Shown here in pieces: positions 40,762-49,427 of a stretch of DNA of 64,000 nucleotides. Under the pieces are notes generated by a model. The model did not search any database. It saw only the letters and a list, made by a program, of their open reading frames with translations, and was not told where the DNA came from. This DNA is from Parcubacteria group bacterium Gr01-1014_13 (GTDB lineage: Bacteria; Patescibacteria; ABY1; Magasanikbacterales; GWA2-37-8). The translations under genes were made by a program, and so were the position numbers. Positions within the stretch are counted from its first letter, which is position 1. Every line of letters begins with the position of its first letter. Location: contig VMGB01000001.1 in the NCBI GenBank assembly GCA_007376295.1, positions 1 through 64,000 on the forward strand, written 5' to 3'.

Positions 40762-40797
40762 AACCCGCCGGCGCAAAGCGTCGAGCGGGTTTTTTGT
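40762..40797 (+). terminator. Terminator after the zinc-ribbon gene
   Basis: AACCCGC (40762-40768) pairs with GCGGGTT (40785-40791), with inner pairing, then TTTTTTG. It may also help the convergent gene at 40806. Confidence 0.8.
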
Positions 40798-40805
40798 TTT
40801 CAAAT

Positions 40806-41444
40806 TTAGTTGTCAGCGAAAATTTTTTCTGAGTGGCGGAGACCGTCAAAGAGTTCTTTGACGATAGCCTTTCCTCTGTCTTCTTCAAATTTATAGCGTG
40901 TTTGTTTGGAAAGTTCTTTGTACCGTTGGTACCACTCTGTTTTATTGGCAGACAAGTCTGCGGCCAACATCTGCTGAAAGAGTTTTATACCATCTAGCGT
41001 ATTGGCTCCTCCAAGTTGTGCCAAGCCCTCACATATTTCAAAGCCATCTGTTAGTAGGGAAGTGGCTTCTTTGGTTATTTTGCCGCCATTGTTGTCATAG
41101 ATGTGGCCGTGAGCCAACGGTCTTGGGCAGGTGGGGTTGGTGCAGACTCCAAAGTTGAAAGACGACGAAAAGTTGGGTGGCATTGAAAATCGAATGATCT
41201 TGTTGTGTATGCCAGGTATGCTTTCTAGTTCGGCCATAAGCATATCTTTCAACATTCTTTGCACTTGATCTTCCGCGACCAATTTTTTTTCAAGGAGGTC
41301 CTCAAGCGCTATATTCCCAGCCTCAAGGCTACGGATAAGCCACACTTTTTTGGATTCGGCACCTAGAATCAATCCGTATGGTACGCCTACGGCATCCAGA
41401 AGTTTGCAGTGCTCATTATTTTTTACGAATCTGATTTTTGCCAT
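40806..41444 (-). CDS. Hypothetical protein (212 aa)
   Basis: An orphan soluble protein beginning MAKIRFVKNN. It has a small N-terminal alpha/beta region (KLLDAVGVPYGLILGAESKKVWLIRS), a helical middle, a C-x4-C pair (VCTNPTCP, about 118-125) and a helical, charged C-terminus. ATG 41444 is chosen because GTGAGG lies upstream and the promoter (41470-41498) would be inside a longer frame. It shows the same unit design as other orphan genes here: promoter, SD, terminator. No family recognised. Confidence 0.7.
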   Translation of the reverse strand: MAKIRFVKNNEHCKLLDAVGVPYGLILGAESKKVWLIRSLEAGNIALEDLLEKKLVAEDQVQRMLKDMLMAELESIPGIHNKIIRFSMPPNFSSSFNFGVCTNPTCPRPLAHGHIYDNNGGKITKEATSLLTDGFEICEGLAQLGGANTLDGIKLFQQMLAADLSANKTEWYQRYKELSKQTRYKFEEDRGKAIVKELFDGLRHSEKIFADN

Positions 41445-41469
41445 TATGGCCTCACTTGTAGTTAAAAGT

Positions 41470-41498
41470 AACCTATCATAGTTTAGGCTTTTGGTCAA
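41470..41498 (-). promoter_or_regulatory. Promoter of the 40806-41444 gene
   Basis: Minus strand TTGACC (41493-41498), 17-nt spacer, TAGGTT (41470-41475). Confidence 0.5.
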
Positions 41499-41504
41499 TG
41501 GAAG

Positions 41505-42005
41505 CTATTCTATTTTAACAATTTTATATTCGACTTCTCTGGTGTTTGTTTTGATTTTAACAACTTCGCCAATTTTGCGCCCCATCAGCGCGGCACCGAT
41601 AGGGGAGTTGTAGGAAATAATTCCTTTTTGTGGATTGGTTTCTACAGAGCCGAGGATTTGGTAGGTTTTTTCTTTGCTGCCAGTTTCAACTGTTACGGTG
41701 TGTCCCAGTTCAACTTTGTTACTTTGTTTTTGATGAGTGATAACTACCGCATTTTTTAATTGGTTTTCTATTTTTGTAATACTGTCGTTTATTCCCCGTA
41801 ATCTGCCTTTGGCAATTTGATACTCCACGTTTTCCGAAAAATCTCCCAGTTCAGCCAATCTTTTTACTTCCTCCACTCCTCTCGGTCGGCTAATATTTTT
41901 TAGTCTATTCAGCTTATTTTTTAATTCCAAAATTTTCCCTTCAGTGAGAAGGGGGTCGGATTTCATCTGGCTGTATTTCCCTGGTTTTCTGTAGGGGACT
42001 TGCAT
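41505..42005 (-). CDS. greA: Transcription elongation factor GreA
   Basis: A 166-aa GreA/GreB factor that rescues backtracked RNA polymerase. The N-terminal coiled coil carries the tip motif LAELGDFSENVEYQIAKGR, with the acidic D/E pair that reaches the active site. The C-terminal FKBP-like domain includes GHTVTVE, ISYNSPIGAALMGRKIGE and VKIKT. ATG 42005 lies only 6 nt after the -10 box, so it would be a leaderless start. Met14 (41966) is the alternative and gives the more usual family N-terminus. Confidence 0.93.
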   Translation of the reverse strand: MQVPYRKPGKYSQMKSDPLLTEGKILELKNKLNRLKNISRPRGVEEVKRLAELGDFSENVEYQIAKGRLRGINDSITKIENQLKNAVVITHQKQSNKVELGHTVTVETGSKEKTYQILGSVETNPQKGIISYNSPIGAALMGRKIGEVVKIKTNTREVEYKIVKIE

Positions 42006-42011
42006 GGGGTG

Positions 42012-42040
42012 ATTGTAGTCTATTTTGGGTGTTTTATCAA
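42012..42040 (-). promoter_or_regulatory. Promoter of greA (leaderless)
   Basis: Minus strand TTGATA (42035-42040), 17-nt spacer, TACAAT (42012-42017), 6 nt before ATG 42005. Confidence 0.65.
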
Positions 42041-42062
42041 GATTTTTTTATAAATACGATCT

Positions 42063-42092
42063 TTGGCATTTTCCTGTATTATGTGGTATATT
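42063..42092 (+). promoter_or_regulatory. Promoter of the DUF4349 gene
   Basis: TTGGCA (42063-42068), 18-nt spacer, TATATT (42087-42092). Confidence 0.5.
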
Positions 42093-42135
42093 CCATAATA
42101 ACCTCCAAGAACTTAATTTATTTAATTAATTTTGT

Positions 42136-43170
42136 ATGGAATTTTTTAAAAACCTCAACCTTAAGCCACTTAACATATTTAAAATAGCTGTTTTAGCTTT
42201 GTTTGGTATTTCTGCTCTAGTCTTTATTTTTAGCCTAATCAACTCTTCTTTGCGTCCGCTTTTAAACAATCGTATGGGAGGAGCTGTGTCTGTAGCCCCA
42301 ACTTATTATGATTCTGGATCAAGTTTTCAGGGCGAGGTGGCTATGGGATACAAAGGTGGTATGCCAGCCGATCTTTCAGTAAGAAATATAATGCCTGTTC
42401 CGCCAACGCCCGGAACGGTTGGAAATAACGCGGAAGATTTTGAGGTTACTGATTATTCTGCTTTAATAGAAACAAGAGATATACAAAAGACCTGTGCGGC
42501 TATTATCGGTCTTAAATCATTGAAGCATGTAATTTTTGAAAACTCTCAAGAATCAGACAAAAATTGCAATTATACATTTAAAGTTGAACATGCTCGTGCA
42601 GCCGAAATATTGGCAGTAATCAAAGATTTGGAACCAAAAAATCTTTCCGAGAATATTTATACAATTAAAAGTCAGTTGGACGACTTCACAAATCAAATAG
42701 AAATCTTAACAAAGAAAAGAGCTTCTATAGACGAAACTTTGCAAAAAGCTCTGGCCGCATATGATCAGATAACCGCTTTGGCTATTAAAACTCAAGACGC
42801 CTCCAGCTTGGCAAAAATTATTGATAGCAAAGTGCAAATAATTGAGCGGCTTACTCACGAGATAATAAATATAAATCAGCAGCTTGATTATTTAGCTAGA
42901 GCAAAAGCCGACCAGATGGACAGGCTTAAATATACCTATTTTAATGTTAATGTTTACGAAAATAAATACCTCGATGTCAAAAATCTAAAAGATTCTTGGC
43001 GCGCGGCTATTAAAAATTTCGTCTCTACAGTTAATGAAGCTCTGCAGAACGCCTCAATCAATCTTCTCGCTATTCTCTTTATGGCAGTTCCGTTCGTTGT
43101 CTATGGTTTGTTGCTTTTGGTTGGCGCGAAATACGGCTGGAGGCTAGTAAAGTATATTTGGAATAAATAA
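42136..43170 (+). CDS. DUF4349 family membrane protein
   Basis: A 344-aa protein. An N-terminal TM (about 15-37) is followed by an extracytoplasmic region of about 270 residues. This includes a long coiled coil (about 178-265: DDFTNQIEILTKKRASIDETL onward) and a terminal TM at about 308-333. The order TM, small alpha/beta domain, coiled coil, YFNVNVYE-like strand, TM is that of DUF4349 proteins. Their function is unknown; they are thought to sit in the cell envelope. Single-gene unit with its own promoter and a perfect terminator. No SD. Confidence 0.8.
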   Translation: MEFFKNLNLKPLNIFKIAVLALFGISALVFIFSLINSSLRPLLNNRMGGAVSVAPTYYDSGSSFQGEVAMGYKGGMPADLSVRNIMPVPPTPGTVGNNAEDFEVTDYSALIETRDIQKTCAAIIGLKSLKHVIFENSQESDKNCNYTFKVEHARAAEILAVIKDLEPKNLSENIYTIKSQLDDFTNQIEILTKKRASIDETLQKALAAYDQITALAIKTQDASSLAKIIDSKVQIIERLTHEIININQQLDYLARAKADQMDRLKYTYFNVNVYENKYLDVKNLKDSWRAAIKNFVSTVNEALQNASINLLAILFMAVPFVVYGLLLLVGAKYGWRLVKYIWNK

Positions 43171-43184
43171 TAATCCAGGTCAGC

Positions 43185-43212
43185 AAAAACAGCCCTATAG
43201 GGCTGTTTTTGG
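43185..43212 (+). terminator. Terminator of the DUF4349 gene
   Basis: A perfect 11-bp stem AAAAACAGCCC / GGGCTGTTTTT around TATA. Confidence 0.92.
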
Positions 43213-43220
43213 CTTCTAAA

Positions 43221-43249
43221 TTGACTTTTCTCTCTTAAAGCAGTATAGT
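43221..43249 (+). promoter_or_regulatory. Promoter of infB (near-leaderless)
   Basis: TTGACT (43221-43226), 17-nt spacer, TATAGT (43244-43249). The ATG at 43261 is 11 nt downstream, leaving a leader of only about 5 nt. Confidence 0.65.
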
Positions 43250-43260
43250 ATTGGATACTT

Positions 43261-45276
43261 ATGAATGTATCAGAGCTAGCCAGACAACTAAAAGTTCACC
43301 CGCAAAAACTTTTGCAGACTTTGCCTGAGTTTGGTTTTGATATTGGCGCGAAGGCGATAAAAGTAGACGACCGCATAGCCCAACAGATAATCCGCCAATG
43401 GAAGCGCATTAAGTTTATTTTAGACGAAAGAGAACAGAAAGAAAAAGAAAAACAAAAAGAATTAGAAAAAGAAGCCCGCCAAAGCAGCGGCCTTAGCGTG
43501 GCTATCCCGCACAAAATTAGCGTCCGTGAATTAGCTGATTTACTGCAAGTACCAGTTACCAGACTTATCATGGAATTCATGAAAAATGGTATTTTGGCTA
43601 CTCAAAACGAAAACATCGATCATGATACTGCTGCGCTCGTGGCTCAAGATTTGGGATTTGGTGTTACCGAAGCGACCGCAGAAGCAAAGGAAGAGCCGGC
43701 AGAACACATGGTAAATTTGGAAAATATTTTAAATGGTGATGCAACTTCCGCTCGTCCACCTATAATCGTGGTAATGGGACACGTTGACCATGGTAAAACA
43801 AAATTACTTGATGCTATTCGCAGTACAAACGTGATGGGTCAAGAAGCTGGCGGTATTACCCAGCACATCGGCGCTTACCAAGTTGTTTGGACAAATCCAA
43901 AAACAAAGGAAAAATCTCCGCTTACTTTTATTGATACCCCTGGTCACGAAGCTTTTACTGTCATGCGCGGACGTGGTGCTAAAGTTGCCGATATCGCTGT
44001 GCTTGTTGTAGCAGCCGATGACAGCGTGAAGCCACAAACTGTAGAGGCGATAAATATTATTAAAGCGGTAAAGTTGCCGGTAGTAGTGGCGATAAACAAA
44101 ATTGATAAAGAAGGCGCTGATGTAAAAAAAGTGCGCGCTGATTTGGCGCAGTATAATATAGTGGCAGAAGAATGGGGCGGAGAAACGCCAATGGTAGAAA
44201 TTTCCGCTAAACAAAATTTAAATATAGATAAACTTTTAGATGTTTTACTTTTGGTATCTGACATGCATGCTGAAGATGTAAAAGCCAATCCAGACAGAGC
44301 TGCCGCCGGTACTGTAATTGAGGCGCATGTAGATAAAGGTGAAGGCCCAGTGGCCACAATTTTAGTCCAAACCGGGACTTTAAAGTTAAATGATCCGTTA
44401 GTTGTGAACGGTGAAATTTATGGCAAAGTGCGCGCCATGAAAAATTATAAAGGAGAGAACATGAAAGAAGCTCCGCCAAGTTGTCCAGTGCGAATTTTGG
44501 GATTCAAAGTTGCTCCGCAGGTTGGAGATATTTTGGATGTGGGCAGCGCTGCCACGGCTAGCGATATAAATTTGAAAGAAAAAAGAAACAAGCAATCCGG
44601 CGCGGAGAAAAAAGTAGTTTCCGCTTCGGCTGACGTTGAGGAAGAAGAGAAAAAGAAAGTGTTAAACTTGGTTATTAAAGCTGACACGCTTGGTTCGCTA
44701 GAGGCAATTATCGGGTCACTGGAAAAAATTAAAAATGACGAAGTTGGTGTCCGTATTATCGGCAAGGGCTTAGGAAATGTGATGTCCGATGATGTAGCCA
44801 AAGCCGAAACTGCTCAGGCTATTATCTGTGGGTTTAATGTTTCGCCAGCGTCGACAGCTCAACACATGATTCAAGATAAAAATATACAATTTCTACAATT
44901 TAGTGTAATATATGACTTGCTGGATTTTGTAAAAGCCGAATTAAAGAAGCTTTTGAATCCAGAAAAAATTGTTATCGAGTTAGGTAAACTTCGTGTAGCC
45001 GCAATTTTCCGCACCGCCAAAAACAGCATGATTGTTGGAGGCCGGGTGGAGGGCGGAAAAATTAAAAAAGATGCTCGCGTCCGCGTACGCCGTGGCGGAG
45101 AAGTTATTGGCCAGGGTAAATTAGGCCAATTGCAATCTGGAAAACAAACTGTAAATGAATTGCCAGAAGGCAACGAAGGCGGTCTTCAATTTGATGGTAA
45201 ATTAAAATTGGAAGTAGGGGATGTTTTGGAAGCTTATACTGAAGAAGAAAAAGAAAAGAAGTTAATTTTGGAATAA
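43261..45276 (+). CDS. infB: Translation initiation factor IF-2
   Basis: A 671-aa GTPase that brings initiator tRNA to the ribosome. Two small IF2_N-type helical domains (about 1-50 and 83-135) come first. The G domain has GHVDHGKT (about 171-178), DTPGHEAF and AINKID. Domains II-IV are complete, ending EVGDVLEAYTEEEKEKK. The N-terminus is short compared with E. coli. Translation of its own mRNA would start almost at the 5' end. A thioredoxin gene follows. Confidence 0.97.
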   Translation: MNVSELARQLKVHPQKLLQTLPEFGFDIGAKAIKVDDRIAQQIIRQWKRIKFILDEREQKEKEKQKELEKEARQSSGLSVAIPHKISVRELADLLQVPVTRLIMEFMKNGILATQNENIDHDTAALVAQDLGFGVTEATAEAKEEPAEHMVNLENILNGDATSARPPIIVVMGHVDHGKTKLLDAIRSTNVMGQEAGGITQHIGAYQVVWTNPKTKEKSPLTFIDTPGHEAFTVMRGRGAKVADIAVLVVAADDSVKPQTVEAINIIKAVKLPVVVAINKIDKEGADVKKVRADLAQYNIVAEEWGGETPMVEISAKQNLNIDKLLDVLLLVSDMHAEDVKANPDRAAAGTVIEAHVDKGEGPVATILVQTGTLKLNDPLVVNGEIYGKVRAMKNYKGENMKEAPPSCPVRILGFKVAPQVGDILDVGSAATASDINLKEKRNKQSGAEKKVVSASADVEEEEKKKVLNLVIKADTLGSLEAIIGSLEKIKNDEVGVRIIGKGLGNVMSDDVAKAETAQAIICGFNVSPASTAQHMIQDKNIQFLQFSVIYDLLDFVKAELKKLLNPEKIVIELGKLRVAAIFRTAKNSMIVGGRVEGGKIKKDARVRVRRGGEVIGQGKLGQLQSGKQTVNELPEGNEGGLQFDGKLKLEVGDVLEAYTEEEKEKKLILE

Positions 45277-45306
45277 TTTAATAATTTTTTAAGCTTTATT
45301 ATATAT

Positions 45307-45630
45307 ATGGAGCATGTTTTTACCGAAGCAAATTTTGATGAAGAGGTTTTGAAATCAAACATCCCGGTGTTTGTGGATTTTTGGGCAGTTTGGTGCGGCC
45401 CTTGCCAGATAATGGGTCCGATTGTGGAAGATTTGGCAAAAAAATATGAAGGTAAAAATATAAAAATCGGTAAATGCAATGTTGATGAAAATTCTGAAAT
45501 ATCTTCAAGATATAATATTTTGAGCATTCCTTCTTTTGTGGTGTTTAAAAACGGCGAAGTTGTAGATCAGATTGTGGGCGGAGTACAGAAAGAAAAGTTG
45601 CAGGCGATGATAGATAAGCACTTGGTTTAA
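45307..45630 (+). CDS. trxA: Thioredoxin
   Basis: A 107-aa cytosolic thioredoxin with the active site FWAVWCGPCQIMGP (redox Cys pair in WCGPC), the cis-proline box SIPSFVVFKNGE and the C-terminal GGVQKEKL helix. It probably donates electrons to ribonucleotide reductase and keeps cytosolic thiols reduced. It follows infB by 30 nt and ends at a strong terminator. Confidence 0.95.
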   Translation: MEHVFTEANFDEEVLKSNIPVFVDFWAVWCGPCQIMGPIVEDLAKKYEGKNIKIGKCNVDENSEISSRYNILSIPSFVVFKNGEVVDQIVGGVQKEKLQAMIDKHLV

Positions 45631-45648
45631 ATTTAAAAATAAATTTTT

Positions 45649-45676
45649 AAAAACAGACCGTTCTGGTCTGTTTTTG
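45649..45676 (+). terminator. Terminator of infB-trxA
   Basis: A perfect 11-bp stem AAAAACAGACC / GGTCTGTTTTT around GTTCT. Confidence 0.92.
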
Positions 45677-45678
45677 TG

Positions 45679-45707
45679 TTGACGAAAAGTCTTTTTTGGT
45701 ATATACT
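45679..45707 (+). promoter_or_regulatory. Promoter of the 45729-46452 orphan operon
   Basis: TTGACG (45679-45684), 17-nt spacer, TATACT (45702-45707), directly after the trxA terminator. Confidence 0.7.
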
Positions 45708-45728
45708 ATAGTCCAGAAGGAGAACAAA

Positions 45729-46415
45729 ATGGATTCCAAACCAATTCGTGTTCCAGCAACAGTCAGAAAGGCGCAGGCGCGATATGCCAAGCTAGAGGCG
45801 CTTTATCCGCGCGATTTTGTGCGTGAGATGGTAAAGGCGTACACGGACGCCCTTCCTCCGCCCGACGACGCTGTTTTTTTGCCAGACACAAGCCCCGAAG
45901 AGCTTGAAGCGGAGATGAAGGAAGACCCGGAAGATTTGGCGGCTGCGAGCCCCGATGAGCTAGCCGAGAACGAGAAGATGAAGCAGTTATTCCGTGATTT
46001 GCGTGGCAAGAAGTTGAGCGAACTGCCTGAGCCAACGCCAGAGGAAGATGCTGCTCACCTAGAGGAAGAGGTGGACACGGCCATTGCGAACGTGTTGAGT
46101 GCGTGGTTAAGCACCTTGCATATTGCCCAGAAACAGAGTGACCATCCGTTCGGAGTAGAGCTGAATCATACACTCGAGCCGGTTGTTCCAATCCGTTTTG
46201 GCGCTAACCCAGAGATGACATGGCAGGAAGCACCGTGTAATAGCATTTCGATGACTCCAGAACAAGTTGGGAAATTGCACGAAGCTTTTGCTGATAAGCT
46301 GCGTCTATTAATCGACGCCGCGCCACCATGGGAAGGATATGTTGTGTCAGGTAAAGACCTGGTCATTTATAGATGGGGTAGTCAAAGCTATTGTCTTCGT
46401 AAGCCGGGCGTGTAG
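45729..46415 (+). CDS. Orphan acidic protein (228 aa)
   Basis: No recognised family. Residues 1-45 are basic and helical (RVPATVRKAQARYAKLEALY). A long acidic, proline-containing region with SPEELEAEMKEDPEDL and TPEEDAAHLEEE follows (about 50-120), then a mixed alpha/beta C-terminal domain ending YRWGSQSYCLRKPGV. ATG 45729 has AGAAGGAG 6 nt upstream. Codon use is GC-rich compared with infB and leuS. It is the first gene of a two-gene unit; the second encodes a probable exported protein 36 nt downstream. Cytosolic by sequence. Confidence 0.75.
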   Translation: MDSKPIRVPATVRKAQARYAKLEALYPRDFVREMVKAYTDALPPPDDAVFLPDTSPEELEAEMKEDPEDLAAASPDELAENEKMKQLFRDLRGKKLSELPEPTPEEDAAHLEEEVDTAIANVLSAWLSTLHIAQKQSDHPFGVELNHTLEPVVPIRFGANPEMTWQEAPCNSISMTPEQVGKLHEAFADKLRLLIDAAPPWEGYVVSGKDLVIYRWGSQSYCLRKPGV

Positions 46416-46451
46416 GGAAATACAGACCACTTCGAAATCAAGGAGCCGAAA

Positions 46452-47009
46452 ATGAGGAAAGTATTTCTTGTTTGCGTGTGCTTTATTGCGATTACGTGTA
46501 GCAGTGAGCGCAAAGCTGCTTTCGAGTATGATGACGTATCAAATGGCCTTCATCTGCAGGTACCTAACCATAGCTGGATCATTCAGTATGATCCTAGTTG
46601 CAATAGACAGTTCTGTTGGGATCTGACAAAGCCGGAAAATGGTGCCAGGATCTATTTGGCAAAAATCAGTTGGCTCGATTCGCGGGGTCTTGTCGTTGAG
46701 AGTAATAAACTTAGAGACGAGCTATTGGTCAACCACGCCAAAGATCTGACACGTGTTTCAAACGTTTCTTGGCTTACTGTTACGCCCGGAGCGTCCTTTG
46801 TCTACTTTTCTTGGGATGTTGGTGCCAGCAAACTTCGGTTTCACGGCGCCTATCTGCAGTTGATTTCCGATTCCACGACTACAAAAGTATATTTGTTCGT
46901 GGCCGGGTCTCCTCTCAAGTATGGCGAGCAAACGGAGCAAGACTTTGTTGATTTTTTAAAAAACGTTGGGCCAGTTGTACCTAAGACGTTAAATCAGCAA
47001 ACTCTTTAA
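46452..47009 (+). CDS. Orphan exported protein, possible lipoprotein (185 aa)
   Basis: The N-terminus MRKVFLVCVCFIAITCSSE is a signal peptide. Cys16 could be lipidated, but Thr at -1 is unusual for a lipobox, so cleavage by signal peptidase I is also possible. The mature 165 residues look like a beta-rich globular domain with a Cys pair (PSCNRQFCWDL). AAGGAG precedes the ATG. It is the second gene of the 45729 unit and ends at its terminator. Function unknown. Confidence 0.72.
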   Translation: MRKVFLVCVCFIAITCSSERKAAFEYDDVSNGLHLQVPNHSWIIQYDPSCNRQFCWDLTKPENGARIYLAKISWLDSRGLVVESNKLRDELLVNHAKDLTRVSNVSWLTVTPGASFVYFSWDVGASKLRFHGAYLQLISDSTTTKVYLFVAGSPLKYGEQTEQDFVDFLKNVGPVVPKTLNQQTL

Positions 47010-47030
47010 GAATCTCAGTTCATTATATTA

Positions 47031-47066
47031 GGCGGGCATTGATTTATCGGTGCCCGTTATTTATTT
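47031..47066 (+). terminator. Terminator of the 45729-46452 operon
   Basis: CGGGCA (47033-47038) pairs with TGCCCG (47051-47056), followed by TTATTTATTTT. Confidence 0.75.
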
Positions 47067-47070
47067 TATC

Positions 47071-47099
47071 TTGATTATTTATCTCATTTTAGGTAAGAT
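47071..47099 (+). promoter_or_regulatory. Promoter of leuS
   Basis: TTGATT (47071-47076), 17-nt spacer, TAAGAT (47094-47099); the ATG is 15 nt further on. Confidence 0.5.
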
Positions 47100-47114
47100 A
47101 GTTAGGCAATATTT

Positions 47115-49424
47115 ATGAAAAAATACAACCCAAAGAAAATAGAAAAGAAGTGGCAAAAGTATTGGGAAAGCCATAAAACTTTTCAAGTTAAAGAAGATGT
47201 CAAAAAAGAAAAGTTTTATAGTCTGATTGAATTTCCTTATCCAAGCGGTGAGGGTTTACATGTAGGCCATCCGCGTCCATTTACGGCCATGGATGTAATT
47301 TCTCGTAAAAAACGCATGGAAGGCAAAAATGTCTTGTTTCCTATTGGTTTTGATTCTTTTGGTTTGCCTACTGAAAATTATGCTATTAAAACCGGCAAAG
47401 CTCCGGCCGAAGTTACGAAAAAAAATATTGCCAATTTTACTCGCCAGCTAAAAATGTTGGGATATAGCTTTGATTGGTCTCGGCAGGTAGATACTTCCAA
47501 TCCGAAATATTACAAATGGACACAGTGGCTATTTTTACAATTTTTTAAACACGATTTGGCTTACAAAAAAAATCAGCCAATAAATTGGTGTCCAAAGGAT
47601 AAAATTGGTTTGGCCAATGAAGAAGTGGTTAACGGTTGTTGTGAACGTTGTGGCACGCCAGTAGAAAAAAGAAACAAAGAGCAGTGGATGCTGGCTATTA
47701 CAAAGTATGCCGACAAACTTTTGGCTGGACTCCAAAATGTAGATTATATAGAACGCGCGCGGGTGCAACAGGAAAATTGGATTGGCAAGAGTGAGGGTGC
47801 AGAAATTGTTTTTCCATTGCGGATGATTCCCGGACAGTCTGACGATAAACATAGCGTGACTGTATTTACCACTCGCCCGGACACGATTTTCGGTGCAACT
47901 TTTGTGGCTGTTTCTGCCGAGCTCGCCAAGAAATGGGTTGATGTTGGATGGCAGGCAAATGAAGATATAAAAAAATATATAGAAGATATTTTGGCGCATC
48001 GCAAATCTTCTCGCGAAGAAGAACCGGAAAAAACCGGTGTTGAGGCTGGAATTGTAGCTATTAATCCCGCGAATCAAAAAGAAATTCCGGTTTGGATTAC
48101 CAATTATGTTCTTGGGGAAGTGGGAACTGGAGCAATAATGGGCGTGCCGGCTGATGATGACCGAGATAAAGAATTTGCCGAGAAATACAATTTGCCGATT
48201 ATTGAAAATTATACCAAAGCAGGATTTGAAGATCATGGTAAAAGAGTCATACGTTACAAACTTCGCGACTGGGTATTTTCTCGTCAGCGTTATTGGGGTG
48301 AACCAATCCCGCTAGTAAATTGTGTACCTTGTGGTGGTTGGGTGCCATTGCCGGAAAGTGAATTACCCTTGGAATTACCAAAAGTAAAAAAATATCAACC
48401 AACAGATACTGGTGAGTCGCCGCTCGCGGCCATGGAAAAATGGGTCAACACCAAATGTCCACAGTGTGGCGGTCCGGCTAAACGAGAAACTGATACCATG
48501 CCGAATTGGGCTGGATCAAGCTGGTATTTTTTACGCTATGCCGATGCGCACAACGATAAAGAATTTGCTAGCCAAGAAAAATTAAAATATTGGATGCCGG
48601 TGGATTGGTACAATGGGGGAATGGAACATGTTGTTTTGCACTTATTGTATTCTCGTTTTTGGAATATATTTTTGCATGATATTGGTCTGGTGCCAGTATC
48701 CGAGCCATATGCCAAACGTACAGCTCACGGGTTAATTCTAGCCAAGGGTGGAGAAAAGATGTCTAAATCTAAAGGAAATGTGGTAAACCCAGATGAAGTT
48801 GTCGCTCAGTATGGCGCCGATACTTTACGTACCTACATCATGTTTATGGGTCCGTTTGATCAGGCGGTAGAATGGGATGACAATGGACTAGTTGGAGTAA
48901 AAAGATTTTTGGATAAGGTTTGGAATTTGCAAGAAAAAGTTGTTCCAAAAACAGAGCTAAATTTGAAATTACAAACCTCACTACATCAAACAATTCAAAA
49001 GGTGGGGGAGGATATTGAAGGAATGAGATTTAATACCGCCATTTCCAAGATGATGGAATTGGTAAATGAGATGTCAAAGGAGGAAAAACTTTCAGCAGAC
49101 TATTATTCAGCACTTCTTAAAATTTTATCACCTTTTGCTCCGCATATGACCGAAGAACTGTGGGGAAATTTGGGAAACAAAAAAACATTGGTTTACCAGT
49201 CATGGCCAGAATATAATCCGGAACTGACTAAGGAATCAACCTTAACTATTGCGATACAAATCAACGGTAAGGTGCGTGACGAAATAATGATTGACGCCGA
49301 TACTGCCGAAGATGAAGTAAAAAAACTTGCACTTGCCAGCGAGAAAGTGCAAAAATGGCTGGAAGGCAAAGAACCAAAAAAAGTAATTTATGTAAAAGGA
49401 AAACTGGTAAGTATTGTTATATAG
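47115..49424 (+). CDS. leuS: Leucyl-tRNA synthetase
   Basis: A 769-aa class Ia synthetase. The HIGH-type box is FPYPSGEGLHVGHPRPF. A zinc-like knuckle (CPKDK...CCERCGTPVEKR) and the CP1 editing domain (VFTTRPDTIFGATFVAVSAE; GVPADDDRDKEFAEKY) follow. RDWVFSRQRYWGEPIP, a second Cys knuckle (CPQCGG) and the KMSKS loop GGEKMSKSKGNVVNPDEV are present, with the anticodon-binding domain at the end. It is about 90 residues shorter than E. coli LeuRS, with the catalytic motifs intact. comEC begins 3 nt after the stop. Confidence 0.96.
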   Translation: MKKYNPKKIEKKWQKYWESHKTFQVKEDVKKEKFYSLIEFPYPSGEGLHVGHPRPFTAMDVISRKKRMEGKNVLFPIGFDSFGLPTENYAIKTGKAPAEVTKKNIANFTRQLKMLGYSFDWSRQVDTSNPKYYKWTQWLFLQFFKHDLAYKKNQPINWCPKDKIGLANEEVVNGCCERCGTPVEKRNKEQWMLAITKYADKLLAGLQNVDYIERARVQQENWIGKSEGAEIVFPLRMIPGQSDDKHSVTVFTTRPDTIFGATFVAVSAELAKKWVDVGWQANEDIKKYIEDILAHRKSSREEEPEKTGVEAGIVAINPANQKEIPVWITNYVLGEVGTGAIMGVPADDDRDKEFAEKYNLPIIENYTKAGFEDHGKRVIRYKLRDWVFSRQRYWGEPIPLVNCVPCGGWVPLPESELPLELPKVKKYQPTDTGESPLAAMEKWVNTKCPQCGGPAKRETDTMPNWAGSSWYFLRYADAHNDKEFASQEKLKYWMPVDWYNGGMEHVVLHLLYSRFWNIFLHDIGLVPVSEPYAKRTAHGLILAKGGEKMSKSKGNVVNPDEVVAQYGADTLRTYIMFMGPFDQAVEWDDNGLVGVKRFLDKVWNLQEKVVPKTELNLKLQTSLHQTIQKVGEDIEGMRFNTAISKMMELVNEMSKEEKLSADYYSALLKILSPFAPHMTEELWGNLGNKKTLVYQSWPEYNPELTKESTLTIAIQINGKVRDEIMIDADTAEDEVKKLALASEKVQKWLEGKEPKKVIYVKGKLVSIVI

Positions 49425-49427
49425 ATT

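Noticed and set aside
42075..42112. Minus-strand GGAGG followed by a 5-codon frame (MEYTT) upstream of greA
   Set aside because: Too short, and greA has its own promoter downstream of it. A leader peptide cannot be supported.
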